Below are positions 50,684-58,975 of a stretch of DNA of 64,000 bases, piece after piece; the stretch's first letter is position 1; the number at the start of each line of letters is the position of its first letter. A program made the translations under genes and the position numbers. Below the pieces are notes generated by a model, which worked only from the letters and a program-made list of their open reading frames with translations, did no database searches and had not been told where the DNA came from. Origin of the DNA: Catellatospora methionotrophica (GTDB lineage Bacteria > Actinomycetota > Actinomycetes > Mycobacteriales > Micromonosporaceae); NCBI RefSeq assembly GCF_011297335.1, contig NZ_JAAOTJ010000002.1, forward strand, positions 124,001 through 188,000, given 5' to 3'.

Positions 50684-51234
50684 GACTCCCCTAGTCATCT
50701 GAAGCTGACGCCAACCACGGAACTGTTATCTGTGGTTGACAGAATCCATAGTCGACAGCCTATGCTGTCGAGGTCCAAGACTCAATTCTGAGCCGTGCAC
50801 GGCCGAAGGCCGTGCGCTGCTTGCGTTCTGGGCCGGGACGATCAGGACCGCGCGGGCGGCGACTCGCGCGGGCGGCAGGCTTTCGGGGGCGAAGGGCCTG
50901 CCCAGTGGCGTAACGGGGGCACAAGGGGAGCGGCCCGAGGCCACTCTCCTTGTGACGCGCCCGGCACCCGGGTTGCCGCGCCCGGCGCGATGAGGTACCT
51001 TTGATCAAGCATCACTCGATGCAGGCGTGAGTCTCCGCCCCGAGGATGCCCCTTCCCCGATCACCGGTCGCGCATCTGTGCCCGCCGGAGTTCGATCTTC
51101 ATCGCACCGCCGCCACAGCCTTGGCGCCTCGGCACGCTTCCGACACCTACCAGGGCGAACGTGAACACGCGCACGGTGCCTCATCGCGCCCCAGCGCGCC
51201 CGTGTCCTGGCGCACCGTCTCCGAGGAGTACCCC
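50684..51234. other. 551-base divergent promoter region of the XRE operon and rho-like gene
   Basis: Besides the dyad at 50752 it contains TTGACA (50736-50741) and TATGCT (50761-50766) with a 19-base spacer, a hairpin GCACGGCC-GAA-GGCCGTGC (50797-50815), and a long GC-rich leader before the rho-like gene. No protein gene is convincing here. Confidence 0.55.
50752..50771. promoter_or_regulatory. Perfect dyad, candidate XRE operator
   Basis: TCGACAGC-CTAT-GCTGTCGA, 8-base arms (50752-50759 and 50764-50771), about 70 bases upstream of the XRE start in the divergent region. It overlaps the putative -10 hexamer TATGCT of a rightward promoter, so a protein bound here could affect both directions. 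Confidence 0.5.
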
Positions 51235-52560
51235 ATGACCGATCTCGACCTGCTGGCCCCGGCCGCAGCCGCCGGGAACCCCGCCGCCGGCAACGGTGTG
51301 ACGGGACCGGCGACCACCATCCGCCGACGTCGCGTGCCCGTGCGGACCCGCCCTGCCACGCCGAACGACGCCGATCACGGCGGCACCGAACCCGGCGTAG
51401 CCGAGCCCGCCCCGGCGGCCGCCGTCAGCGGCATCGTCGACGTGCGCGACAAGAACTTCTTCCTGCGCGTGACCGGCTACCTGCCCGACCCGGCCGACCC
51501 CTACCTGCCGCCGGGCCTGGTGCAGCGCCTCGGCCTGCGCCGCGGTGACGTCGTCACCGGCACCGCCGCGCAGCCGGGAGGGAACCGGCGCACCGGCGCG
51601 GCCGAGCGCGCCGACACCCGCCGTGCCCAGCGGCTCACCGTGTCCGCGGTGGACACCGTCAACGGCGAACCCGCCGAGCAGCTGGGCGACCGGCCCGACT
51701 TCTACGCGCTGACCCCGATCTACCCACGCGAGCGCATGCGCCTGGAGACCGAGCCGCACATCCTCACCACGCGCGTCATCGACCTGCTCACCCCGATCGG
51801 CAAGGGGCAGCGCGCCCTGGTCGTGTCCCCGCCCAAGGCGGGCAAGACCATGGTGCTGCAGGCCATCGCCCACGCGTTCGCGGTCAACCACCCCGACGTG
51901 CACGTCATGGCGATCCTCATCGACGAGCGCCCCGAGGAGGTCACCGACATGCGGCGCACCGTACGCGGCGAGGTCGTCTCCTCGGCGTTCGACCGGCCGC
52001 CGTCGGACCACATCGCGGTCGCCGAGCTGGCCATCGAACGCGCCAAGCGCCTCGTCGAGCAGGGCCGCGACGTCGTCGTGCTGCTCGACTCGATCACCCG
52101 GCTGGGCCGGGCCTACAACCTCGCCGCGCCGTCCAACGGCCGCGTCATGTCCGGTGGCATAGAAGCGGGTGCGCTGCACGCGCCCAAGCGTTTCCTCGGC
52201 GCGGCCCGCACCATCGAGGGCGGCGGATCGCTGACCATCATCGCCACCGCGCTGGTCGAGACCGGTTCGCTGGGCGACACCGTCATCTTCGAGGAGTTCA
52301 AGAGCACCGGCAACGCCGAGCTGCGGCTGCTGCGCGGGCTCGCCGACCGGCGGGTCTTCCCGGCCGTCGACGTCGACTCCTCCGGCACCCGCCGGGAGGA
52401 GCTGCTGGTCGGCGAGCAGGAGCTGGTGCTGATCCGCCGCCTGCGCCGGGCCATGCACACGATGGACACCCAGCAGACCGGCGAGCAACTGGTCGACGGG
52501 CTGCGCAAGACCGGCAGCAACGCCGAGTTCCTCATGCAGCTAGCTCGCGGCGCGAACTGA
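51235..52560 (+). CDS. rho: Short Rho transcription termination factor (second-type Rho)
   Basis: A 441-residue hexameric RNA helicase homologue. The OB-fold primary RNA site is kept ([44 protein letters not shown], about 62-105). The ATPase core has Walker A SPPKAGKT (about 199-206), [13 protein letters not shown], Walker [17 protein letters not shown] and the Q/R-loop segments [29 protein letters not shown]. The helical N-terminal module and the long Arg/Asp-rich insert of the main actinobacterial Rho are absent; only about 60 residues precede the OB fold. The main Rho is usually beside prfA/thrB genes, so this is probably a paralogue. ATG 51235 has GAGGAG six bases upstream. Confidence 0.92.
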   Translation: MTDLDLLAPAAAAGNPAAGNGVTGPATTIRRRRVPVRTRPATPNDADHGGTEPGVAEPAPAAAVSGIVDVRDKNFFLRVTGYLPDPADPYLPPGLVQRLGLRRGDVVTGTAAQPGGNRRTGAAERADTRRAQRLTVSAVDTVNGEPAEQLGDRPDFYALTPIYPRERMRLETEPHILTTRVIDLLTPIGKGQRALVVSPPKAGKTMVLQAIAHAFAVNHPDVHVMAILIDERPEEVTDMRRTVRGEVVSSAFDRPPSDHIAVAELAIERAKRLVEQGRDVVVLLDSITRLGRAYNLAAPSNGRVMSGGIEAGALHAPKRFLGAARTIEGGGSLTIIATALVETGSLGDTVIFEEFKSTGNAELRLLRGLADRRVFPAVDVDSSGTRREELLVGEQELVLIRRLRRAMHTMDTQQTGEQLVDGLRKTGSNAEFLMQLARGAN

Positions 52561-52703
52561 ACAAGCGCAAGATATCCGAAGAATTATGCAAGCTGGTGCA
52601 ATCGAGGCATGCAAGAATTCGACTTTCTCTCTTGATTGTATGGAACGTGAACGGTAAATTCATGCGTGTTCATGTCCCTGTAACGTCCCCAGCAGGAGGA
52701 ACA

Positions 52704-53006
52704 TTGCGCACCCTCAAGTCGGCTGTCCGGATCGCCGCCGTCAGTGGCCTCATGGCCGCCAGCTTCGTCGCCGCCACGTCCGCTCCAGCGGCCGCCGCGG
52801 GCTGCAACACGGGTAACACCAGCTACTCCACCTTCCGGGCGGGCGCGTGCACCGGCTACCCGAGCAGCTACAAGGTCCAGGCGCGCACCGGGTGCCTCGG
52901 CGGCAGCACCGCGTACGGCGCCTGGGTGAAGGTCGGTGGCTACTCCTACGCGACCTGCTCCGGCGGCCGGCAGGCGCTGGGCGGCACGTACTCCGTCAGC
53001 CCGTAG
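52704..53006 (+). CDS. Small secreted cysteine-containing protein
   Basis: A 100-residue exported protein with a signal peptide of about 33 residues (LKSAVRIAAVSGLMAASFVAATSAPAAAA). The mature part, about 66 residues, has four cysteines (GCNTG, GACTG, TGCLGG, ATCSGG), is rich in Gly, Ser and Tyr and could form two disulfides. No enzyme motif is seen. TTG 52704 is chosen because AGGAGG stands four bases upstream; the frame upstream of it has no ribosome site. It follows the rho-like gene after an AT-rich spacer. A secreted binding or antimicrobial-type peptide is possible but unsupported. Confidence 0.75.
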   Translation: MRTLKSAVRIAAVSGLMAASFVAATSAPAAAAGCNTGNTSYSTFRAGACTGYPSSYKVQARTGCLGGSTAYGAWVKVGGYSYATCSGGRQALGGTYSVSP

Positions 53007-53024
53007 CGGCGGGCTGTTCGATGG

Positions 53025-53062
53025 GCGCGGGCGCCGGTGCGGGATCGCACCGGCGCCCGCGC
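53025..53062. terminator. Bidirectional hairpin terminator
   Basis: Perfect 16-base-pair stem (53025-53040 with 53047-53062, loop GGGATC) between convergent stops at 53006 and 53068. Confidence 0.85.
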
Positions 53063-53067
53063 TGTCG

Positions 53068-54534
53068 TCACGCGATACGCCAGTGCTGGGCGTTGTTGTT
53101 CAGGCAGGTCCACTGGCGCACTTCCGCGCCGGGGGTGGTGCTCCAGTTGTAGTCGTCGAGGCAGAGGCCGCTGTGCCGGTTGACGAGCGTGACGTACCCG
53201 CCGCCGGCGTCGGTCGTGCGCCACTGCTGCACGGCCAGCCCGTTGCAGGTCCACTGCTGCACCGGCGCTCCGGCCGCGGTGCCGAAATCCTTGTCGTCCA
53301 GGCACAGGCCGCTGTGCCGGTTGCTGATCTGGTAGTAGCCGTCGGCCAGCGGGGTCAGGTACCAGTCCTGCACCGTGGCCGTGCTGCAGGTCCACTGCCG
53401 CACCTCGGCCCCGGGCGTGGTGACGAAGTCGAAGTCGTCCAGGCACAGGTTGCTGTGCCGATTGCGGATCTCCACCGGGGTCGCTCCGGTCTCCCCGGCC
53501 GGTCCGGGCAGCACCGTCGACAGCGACACCGGCACGCCCAGGTTCGGGGTGCCGTCGGCGTTCCAGGAGATCTTCTGCACGCGGGTGGTCCGGGTGGTGC
53601 CGCAGCCCTGCGCGGCCGAGCTGTTCGCGTGGTACGCGATCCAGGTCTCGGTGCCGTCGGGTGAGGTGAAGAACGAGTGGTGACCCGGCCCGTACACGCC
53701 GTTGGCGTCGCTGCGCTGGAAGATCGGGTTGGCGGTCTTGGCCCACGAGGCCATGGCCAGCGGATCGCCGCCCCGGTATTCGAGCATGCCGAGCTTGTAG
53801 TTCGGGCCGTTGCAGTGGCTGGCCGAGTAGGTGATCCAGGTCCGGCCGTTGCGCTGCAGGGCGAACGCGCCCTCGTTGACCGCACCGTTCTGGGTCTCCC
53901 AGGACAGCGTCGGCGCGGAGATGCGCGTGCCGTACGCCCCGGCCGTCCACGGGTTGGTCAGCGGGGCGATGTAGAGCGACTGCAGGTTGTCGCTCGGGTG
54001 GAACGCCGAGAACATCACGTAGTTCGCGCCGTTGAGCTTGAGGATCGCGGCGTCGATGGCCCAGCCGTTGCCGGGCATCAGGTTGAGGATGCCCCGGATG
54101 GTGTACGGGCCCAGCGGGTCGGTCCCGGCGCTCTCGGCGACGTGCGTACGCCGCGCGCCGCCGCTCTGCTCGACGGAGTAGTACAGGTACCACCGATTGT
54201 TGATCATTTCGAGGTGCGGGGCCCACATCGTCGTTCCGCCGGTGCGCACGACGACCTGCTCGGGCGCGCCGCGCAGCGCGGAGATGGTCCGCGCCCGGCG
54301 CATCACCACATCGGAGGACCAGGTGGTGGCGACGTAGTAGTAGTAACCGTTGTAGTACGTCAGCGTCGGGTCGCCGCTGTTGGGCACGTCGACGGCCGGG
54401 TTGCGGAACGTCGGGCCCGGTGCGGCGTCGGCCCGGCCGGGGTGCACGACGACGGCCAGGGACATCGCGAGCAGGGCGGCGAAGACGAGCGACAGCGCCC
54501 GCCTGGTGAGAGCAGGTGGCCAGGTGAACAACAT
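53068..54534 (-). CDS. Secreted GH43-type arabinan-active enzyme with ricin lectin (CBM13)
   Basis: A 488-residue secreted enzyme. The signal peptide ends near PGRADA. The five-bladed propeller domain (about 40-345) has the three GH43 acids: Asp55 in NSGDPTLTYYNGYYYYVAT (base), Asp161 in GWAIDAAILKLNG (pKa modulator) and Glu221 in AVNEGAFALQRNGRTWITYSAS (acid). Residues about 355-488 are a beta-trefoil ricin-type lectin with three NRHSxLCLDD...QQW/HW repeats. GH43 members of this type are alpha-L-arabinofuranosidases or arabinanases. CTGGAG precedes the ATG at 54534, thirteen bases after the next gene's stop. Third gene of the GH43 operon. Confidence 0.92.
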   Translation of the reverse strand: MLFTWPPALTRRALSLVFAALLAMSLAVVVHPGRADAAPGPTFRNPAVDVPNSGDPTLTYYNGYYYYVATTWSSDVVMRRARTISALRGAPEQVVVRTGGTTMWAPHLEMINNRWYLYYSVEQSGGARRTHVAESAGTDPLGPYTIRGILNLMPGNGWAIDAAILKLNGANYVMFSAFHPSDNLQSLYIAPLTNPWTAGAYGTRISAPTLSWETQNGAVNEGAFALQRNGRTWITYSASHCNGPNYKLGMLEYRGGDPLAMASWAKTANPIFQRSDANGVYGPGHHSFFTSPDGTETWIAYHANSSAAQGCGTTRTTRVQKISWNADGTPNLGVPVSLSTVLPGPAGETGATPVEIRNRHSNLCLDDFDFVTTPGAEVRQWTCSTATVQDWYLTPLADGYYQISNRHSGLCLDDKDFGTAAGAPVQQWTCNGLAVQQWRTTDAGGGYVTLVNRHSGLCLDDYNWSTTPGAEVRQWTCLNNNAQHWRIA

Positions 54535-54547
54535 GATGACTCCAGGG

Positions 54548-56005
54548 TCATTCGAGGATGAAGGTGGCGTCGGCGCGCCCGACGGTGTCGGTGACCGCCT
54601 GGACGTACAGCAGGTAGTTGCTGTGGCGCAGGTAGCGGCCGGAGTAGCTCTGCGACTCGAACGACACGGCCGCACCGGCCAGCCCGGAACGCTGGAAGTA
54701 GCTCGCGTCGACGCGGAAGGCCGCCGTGCCGTCGTTGCGGTCCACCCAGGCCTCGCCGTTGCCGCGCTGGCGCAGGAAGTAGCCGGGGAAGTTGGTCGAC
54801 TCCAGCGACACGCTGCCGCCGCCGTTGAGGCCGGTGACGATCCGGAACTGGGAGTCGGCGAGGTTGGTGACGTTGGGGTCGATCCGGGCCCGGTACTCCC
54901 AGTGGCGTACGAAGCGGTCCGGGAAGTTGTAGGACTTCAGCCGTACCGGCGTCGCGCCGTCGGGCACCGGGATGCCGAAGTTGGGGGTGCCGTCGGCGTT
55001 CCAGTAGAGCTTCTGCAGGCGGGTGCGCCGGTTCGGGTCGTTGAGCGGGTCGCCGCTGATGTCGCGGTAGTTGCGGTCGTGGTAGACCAGGATGTCGCTG
55101 GCCCCGTCCTCGGACACGGTGAACGAGTTGTGTCCCGGCCCCCACTGCCCGGTCGCGGCGTTGCTGGCGAACACCGGATTGGCCGACTTGGTCCACGACG
55201 ACGCGCTGAGCAGGTTGCTGCCCGCGGTCGCGGTGAGCATGCCCAGGCAGTAGTTGGCGTCGGTGGCGCTGGCCGAGTACGTCATGAACAGCCTGCCGTT
55301 GCGCTGGATGACGGTCGGCCCCTCGGCGACCTTGTAGCCGCGCGTCTCCCAGGCCAGCGTCGGAATCGTCAACCGGGTGGTCGTGCCGGTGATGGTCCAC
55401 GGGTTGGCCAGCCGGGCGATGTAGAGATTGGTGTTGGTGGCGATGCCCGGCTCGGCCTGCGCCCAGATCAGGTAGCGCACACCGCTGGCCGTGAACGTCG
55501 ACGCGTCCAGGGCGAACGTCTCCCACGGGGTGCGGATCTGGCCCTTCTCGGCCCAGCTCGCGGTCAGCGGGTTCGCGCCGGTGCCCTCGAGTACGTACAT
55601 CCGGATGGCCCAGACGTCGTTGGTGGCCCCGGCGGCGAAGTAGACGTACCACTTGCCGTCGATGAAGTGGATCTCCGGGGCCCAGATGTGCGCGCCCATG
55701 ACGCCGCTGGAGTGCTTGCGCCAGATCACCGTCTCCGGGGCGCTGGACAGGCCCTGCAGGGTGGTGGCCCGGCGCAGGACGATCCGGTCGTACTCGGGCA
55801 CGGTCGCGGTGAAGTAGTAGTAGCCGTCGGTGTGCTTGTGGATCTGGGCGTCGGCGCGCTGGTTGACCAGTGGGTTCGTGTGGTTCACGGCGGGGGAGGC
55901 CGACGCGGCGGGCGCGTGCAGGCCGGTGGCGGCCAGCGCGCACAGCACCGTCATGGCGGCCAGGCGCCACCAGCGCCGGGCCGGTTTCGCGGGGAGCGGA
56001 GACAT
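54548..56005 (-). CDS. Secreted GH43-type alpha-L-arabinofuranosidase with AbfB domain
   Basis: A 485-residue secreted enzyme. The signal peptide ends near AASA. The GH43 propeller (about 40-345) has Asp52 in ADAQIHKHTDGYYYFTATV, Asp167 in FALDASTFTASG and Glu228 in KVAEGPTVIQRNGRLFMTYSAS. The C-terminal AbfB domain (about 350-485, CBM42 class) is a beta-trefoil with the repeated pattern SYNFPDRFVRHWEYRARI / STNFPGYFLRQ / SQSYSGRYLRHSNYLL, which binds arabinofuranose side chains. AAAGGA precedes the ATG at 56005. It starts 12 bases after the upstream gene, so the three GH43 genes form one operon. Confidence 0.93.
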   Translation of the reverse strand: MSPLPAKPARRWWRLAAMTVLCALAATGLHAPAASASPAVNHTNPLVNQRADAQIHKHTDGYYYFTATVPEYDRIVLRRATTLQGLSSAPETVIWRKHSSGVMGAHIWAPEIHFIDGKWYVYFAAGATNDVWAIRMYVLEGTGANPLTASWAEKGQIRTPWETFALDASTFTASGVRYLIWAQAEPGIATNTNLYIARLANPWTITGTTTRLTIPTLAWETRGYKVAEGPTVIQRNGRLFMTYSASATDANYCLGMLTATAGSNLLSASSWTKSANPVFASNAATGQWGPGHNSFTVSEDGASDILVYHDRNYRDISGDPLNDPNRRTRLQKLYWNADGTPNFGIPVPDGATPVRLKSYNFPDRFVRHWEYRARIDPNVTNLADSQFRIVTGLNGGGSVSLESTNFPGYFLRQRGNGEAWVDRNDGTAAFRVDASYFQRSGLAGAAVSFESQSYSGRYLRHSNYLLYVQAVTDTVGRADATFILE

Positions 56006-56017
56006 GTCCGGGTCCTT

Positions 56018-57415
56018 TCAGTAGCCGAGCTGGAAGGTCGCGTCGGCCCGGTCGGCGGCGGGCGAGCCGGAGCCGAGCACGTCGATGCGCAGCAGGTAGT
56101 TGCTGTGGCGCAGGTGGCGGTCGGGGAAGTTGTGCGAGCGGAACGACGTCCAGGCGCTGTTGGCCAGGCCCGCGGTGCGGTGGAACGTCGCGTCGGCGGC
56201 GAACAGGGCGGTGCCGTCGTTGGCGGCCAGGCCGACCACGTAGCCGCTGTGGCGCAGGTAGTTGCCGGGCAGGTTGACCGACTCGAACGACACCCCTGAC
56301 GCGTCGGCCAGGCCGGGCCGCAGCCGCCACTGGCTGTCGGCGTACGGGTCGAACGGGTACGGGTCGATGCGCCCGACCCGGTTGGCGTGGCGGATCAGCC
56401 GGTCCGGGAGGTTGTACGACTTGATCCGGTTCCACGTCGGCGCGCCCCACCGGCTGAGCAGGTTGGCGTGCTCGGTGGCGGTGATCGCCGCGATGGTGGC
56501 GTGCTTGGCGTTGAGCGGCTGCGTGTAGGCGGCCTTGTCCAGCGCCGTCCACGCGTTGGCGTTGACGTCGCCGCTGCGCCACACGTAGAACTCGCCGTTG
56601 ACGGGGCTGAAGGAGTCGCCCCACAGCCACCACTCGTTGCGGTCGTTGGCTTTGACCACGATCGGGGCTTCGATGCCGCCGTTGACGATGCCGCTGGTGT
56701 ACGTGCTGAAGCTGTGGGGGTTGAGGGTGTTGGAGCGCGCCCCGTAGAGCCTGCCGTCGGCGAGGTTCTTGTAGTACAGGTAGTTCGTGCCGCCGCCCAG
56801 GTGCACGGTCGCGTCGAGGACGTTGAAGCCGGGGTCGAAGAACACCTGCGCGCTGCCGACGTTCACGAAGTCGGTCGTGTAGTTGACCATGAACACGTCG
56901 CGGGTGCCGTTGTGCGCGGAGTAGATGATGCCGTACTGGCCGCGGGCGCTGTCCCAGAACGCCTCCGGGGCCCAGGTGTGGGTGTTCATGGTGTGCATCC
57001 GGACCCGCCGGTAGCCGGTGAAGCTGCGCAGGTCGGCCGAGTCCCAGACGTGGATGTACTGGTTCGGCTGGGTGAAGTCGGTGCCGGTCAGGTCGGTGGC
57101 CAGCACGACGAACGTGTCGTCGCGTCTGCGCAGGATGAACGGGTCGCGCAGGCCGCCGGTGCCGGCGGTCGGGGTGACCACGGCGTTGTTGTGGTTGAGC
57201 GGAGTCCAGTTCAGCCCGTCGGTGCTGATCGCCAGGTGCAGGCCGTAGTTGTCGGCCAGCCGGTTGGGCGACTCGGTGAAGTAGCCCATCACGTAGCCGG
57301 TCAGCGGCGCGGCGGCGTGGGCGGGGGAGCCGGTGGCGGCCAGGGCCAGCCCGCCGGTCGCGGTGGCCGCGGCGGTGGACAGCAGGCCGGACAGCAGCTC
57401 GCGTCTGGTGGTCAA
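56018..57415 (-). CDS. Tat-exported GH43-like enzyme with AbfB domain
   Basis: A 465-residue secreted enzyme. The start has a twin-arginine pattern (TTRRELLSGLLSTAA). The GH43-like propeller (about 38-325) shows Asp91 in GGLRDPFILRRRDDTFVVLATDL, Asp201 in NVLDATVHL and Glu249 in GGIEAPIVVKANDRNEWWLW as the catalytic trio. The AbfB beta-trefoil (about 330-465) repeats SYNLPDRLIRHANRVGRI / SVNLPGNYLRHSGYVV / SHNFPDRHLRHSNYLL. TTG 57415 has AAGGA six bases upstream. First gene of the operon behind a LacI-type operator; likely debranches arabinan or arabinoxylan. Confidence 0.9.
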   Translation of the reverse strand: MTTRRELLSGLLSTAAATATGGLALAATGSPAHAAAPLTGYVMGYFTESPNRLADNYGLHLAISTDGLNWTPLNHNNAVVTPTAGTGGLRDPFILRRRDDTFVVLATDLTGTDFTQPNQYIHVWDSADLRSFTGYRRVRMHTMNTHTWAPEAFWDSARGQYGIIYSAHNGTRDVFMVNYTTDFVNVGSAQVFFDPGFNVLDATVHLGGGTNYLYYKNLADGRLYGARSNTLNPHSFSTYTSGIVNGGIEAPIVVKANDRNEWWLWGDSFSPVNGEFYVWRSGDVNANAWTALDKAAYTQPLNAKHATIAAITATEHANLLSRWGAPTWNRIKSYNLPDRLIRHANRVGRIDPYPFDPYADSQWRLRPGLADASGVSFESVNLPGNYLRHSGYVVGLAANDGTALFAADATFHRTAGLANSAWTSFRSHNFPDRHLRHSNYLLRIDVLGSGSPAADRADATFQLGY

Positions 57416-57556
57416 GGTGGTTCCTTCCGGGGAGCGGAGGGCGGGTGCCCGGCGGCGTGGCCGTGATCGGGCACAGACGTGGTCGGGGCCGTCGCCGTGG
57501 GCGTCGGTCCTGATCGGGGCGTTGTTAAGTTGTCGTGATTGAGGCGATCTACTCCT

Positions 57557-57570
57557 TGTGAGCGCTCACA
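57557..57570. promoter_or_regulatory. LacI-type operator upstream of the GH43 operon
   Basis: TGTGAGCGCTCACA is a perfect 14-base palindrome with the central GAGCGCTC core common to LacI-family sugar regulators. It lies 142 bases upstream of the first GH43 gene. A probable regulator is an arabinose- or xylose-type LacI repressor not encoded here. Confidence 0.75.
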
Positions 57571-57752
57571 TTTGCGGCCAGGGAGCGCCATCGTCGGAGG
57601 TGGACGGCCGCCGCAGGGATCGGAGCCTGCGGGTGCGTGAACGGGCGTTGCGCCGGTGCCACGACGCTGGGTGGCTGCGGTGTTCCCCACCCGGCCCACA
57701 GATCGGTGTTCGACGATCCCGGACGCGTCGTGGATCTGAGGTTAGGGGGTCA

Positions 57753-57766
57753 GGCGAACGCTCACA
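57753..57766. promoter_or_regulatory. Second, degenerate LacI-type site
   Basis: On the minus strand this reads TGTGAGCGTTCGCC, matching 11 of 14 positions of the perfect palindrome at 57557, with the whole left half-site intact. The centres are 196 bases apart, which would permit DNA looping. Confidence 0.45.
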
Positions 57767-57950
57767 AGGGCTGCCCGTCATCTTCCCGAAACTTTATCGC
57801 TACTCGATCATGGACGGTCAAGTGATCGTACGAAGAGGATCTCCGACCGTTCGTGGGTGTCGGCGGCTCGCCGTCGTGCCCTAACTTCGTTGGACCCGGC
57901 CCGGTGGTCACCGCGGACCGGGTTCATCGTGGATGGCAGGGAGTGGGCAC

Positions 57951-58703
57951 ATGCAGGAGCACTCGCAGGGCGGCGACACCGAGGTCGTGCCGTCGGCCGA
58001 CCGGCCCCGCCGCGGGCTGTGGGCGGCGCTCGCCCTGGTGGCGGTGCTCGCCGTCGGCGGCGGGGCGGTGGCCTGGGTGTCCTCCGGCGACGACGGGCAG
58101 ACCCCACTCGCCACCGCGCCGGCCGCGTTCAACACCGCGGACGTGTCGGCATCGCCGTCGCCGTCCGTTCAGCCGTCGGTGTCGCCGTCCGCGCTGCCGT
58201 CCCCCTCGGTGAAACCGTCGGTGAAGCCCACGCCGTCGAGGTCGCCGAGCAAGGCCGCGGTGAAGATCACGCTGCGGGTTCCGGCGTCGCTGGAGGGCAT
58301 CGCCAAGGCGCCGGGGACTGGTGGCCCGCTGCCCGATGACATCAAGCAGCACTATCCGCAGGCCAAGTGGGTGTCGGGAGCATACGGCGACGAGGAGGAG
58401 GTCGCCGGGAAGAAGCTCGCCTTCTACGCGGCCACGTCGAGCAGGCTCGGCACCCCCGCGAGCGAGGTGCAGTGGCTGTCGCAGCGCATGGGCGAGGACG
58501 GGTTCACCGGTTTCGCCACCGTGCCCGCCGGTTGGCTCGGCGGCGCGGCGAAGTGTGGCCACCAGCAGATCCTCGGCAGCGTCTTCGTGTGCATCTGGGC
58601 CGACAGCGGCAGCATCGGCATGATCATGCTCTGGGACTACGACCAGAGTGAGGCCAAGTCCGCCTTCCTGCGTGTCCGCGCCCAGATCGAGCGGCGCGGC
58701 TGA
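57951..58703 (+). CDS. Membrane-anchored protein with Ser/Pro linker and extracytoplasmic domain
   Basis: A 250-residue protein of unknown function. A short cytoplasmic tail is followed by one membrane helix (about 23-43: GLWAALALVAVLAVGGGAVAWV), a linker with many PSPSVQPSVSPS-type repeats (about 65-102) and a folded outside domain (about 107-250). The outside domain has two cysteines (KCGHQQ and VFVCIWAD) and the ending SEAKSAFLRVRAQIERRG. Its pattern resembles wall-exposed actinobacterial proteins with sensor or regulatory roles. ATG 57951 has AGGGAG seven bases upstream. Confidence 0.75.
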   Translation: MQEHSQGGDTEVVPSADRPRRGLWAALALVAVLAVGGGAVAWVSSGDDGQTPLATAPAAFNTADVSASPSPSVQPSVSPSALPSPSVKPSVKPTPSRSPSKAAVKITLRVPASLEGIAKAPGTGGPLPDDIKQHYPQAKWVSGAYGDEEEVAGKKLAFYAATSSRLGTPASEVQWLSQRMGEDGFTGFATVPAGWLGGAAKCGHQQILGSVFVCIWADSGSIGMIMLWDYDQSEAKSAFLRVRAQIERRG

Positions 58704-58763
58704 GCGGTCTTCCGCGCCGGACCGCCCGGTCCGGCGCGGGGAGTGGGCCAGCTTCCGGGCGAA

Positions 58764-58824
58764 GATCACTGTTTCCGGTCAAGAACTGCGCTCTGACCCC
58801 ACGTTCTGACCACAAACGGTGATC
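58764..58824. repeat. Dispersed palindromic repeat, copy E
   Basis: Left arm (58764-58785, GATCACTGTTTCCGGTC...) pairs with the right arm (58804-58824, ending CAAACGGTGATC) with few mismatches. Its centre resembles that of copy D. It lies between the membrane-anchored protein and the ECF sigma gene. Confidence 0.7.
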
Positions 58825-58975
58825 ATCACCGGCGGGGCGGGCGGTGCCGGGGCCGGGGCGGGCGGCGGTGGCCGTGCGGGACCGCAGGTGGATAGGGTCG
58901 CGGGGTGCCAAGGGGCGCGACCGGAGTGGCCTGGATCACGGGAACTCGCGGCGTCCGCCGGACAGAGAAGTGGTC

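Larger units (their letters stand above)
57416..57950. other. 535-base divergent regulatory region, no gene seen
   Basis: Upstream region of the GH43 operon (minus strand) and of the membrane-anchored protein (plus strand). It holds the LacI-type operator at 57557, a weaker relative at 57753 and AT-rich stretches at 57525-57545 and 57780-57800 that may be promoters. No frame encodes a recognisable protein. Confidence 0.6.

Noticed and set aside
50736-50993. 85-codon frame before the rho-like gene
   Set aside because: Low-complexity Arg/Ala/Gly content, no ribosome site, and it runs through two dyads; read as untranslated leader.
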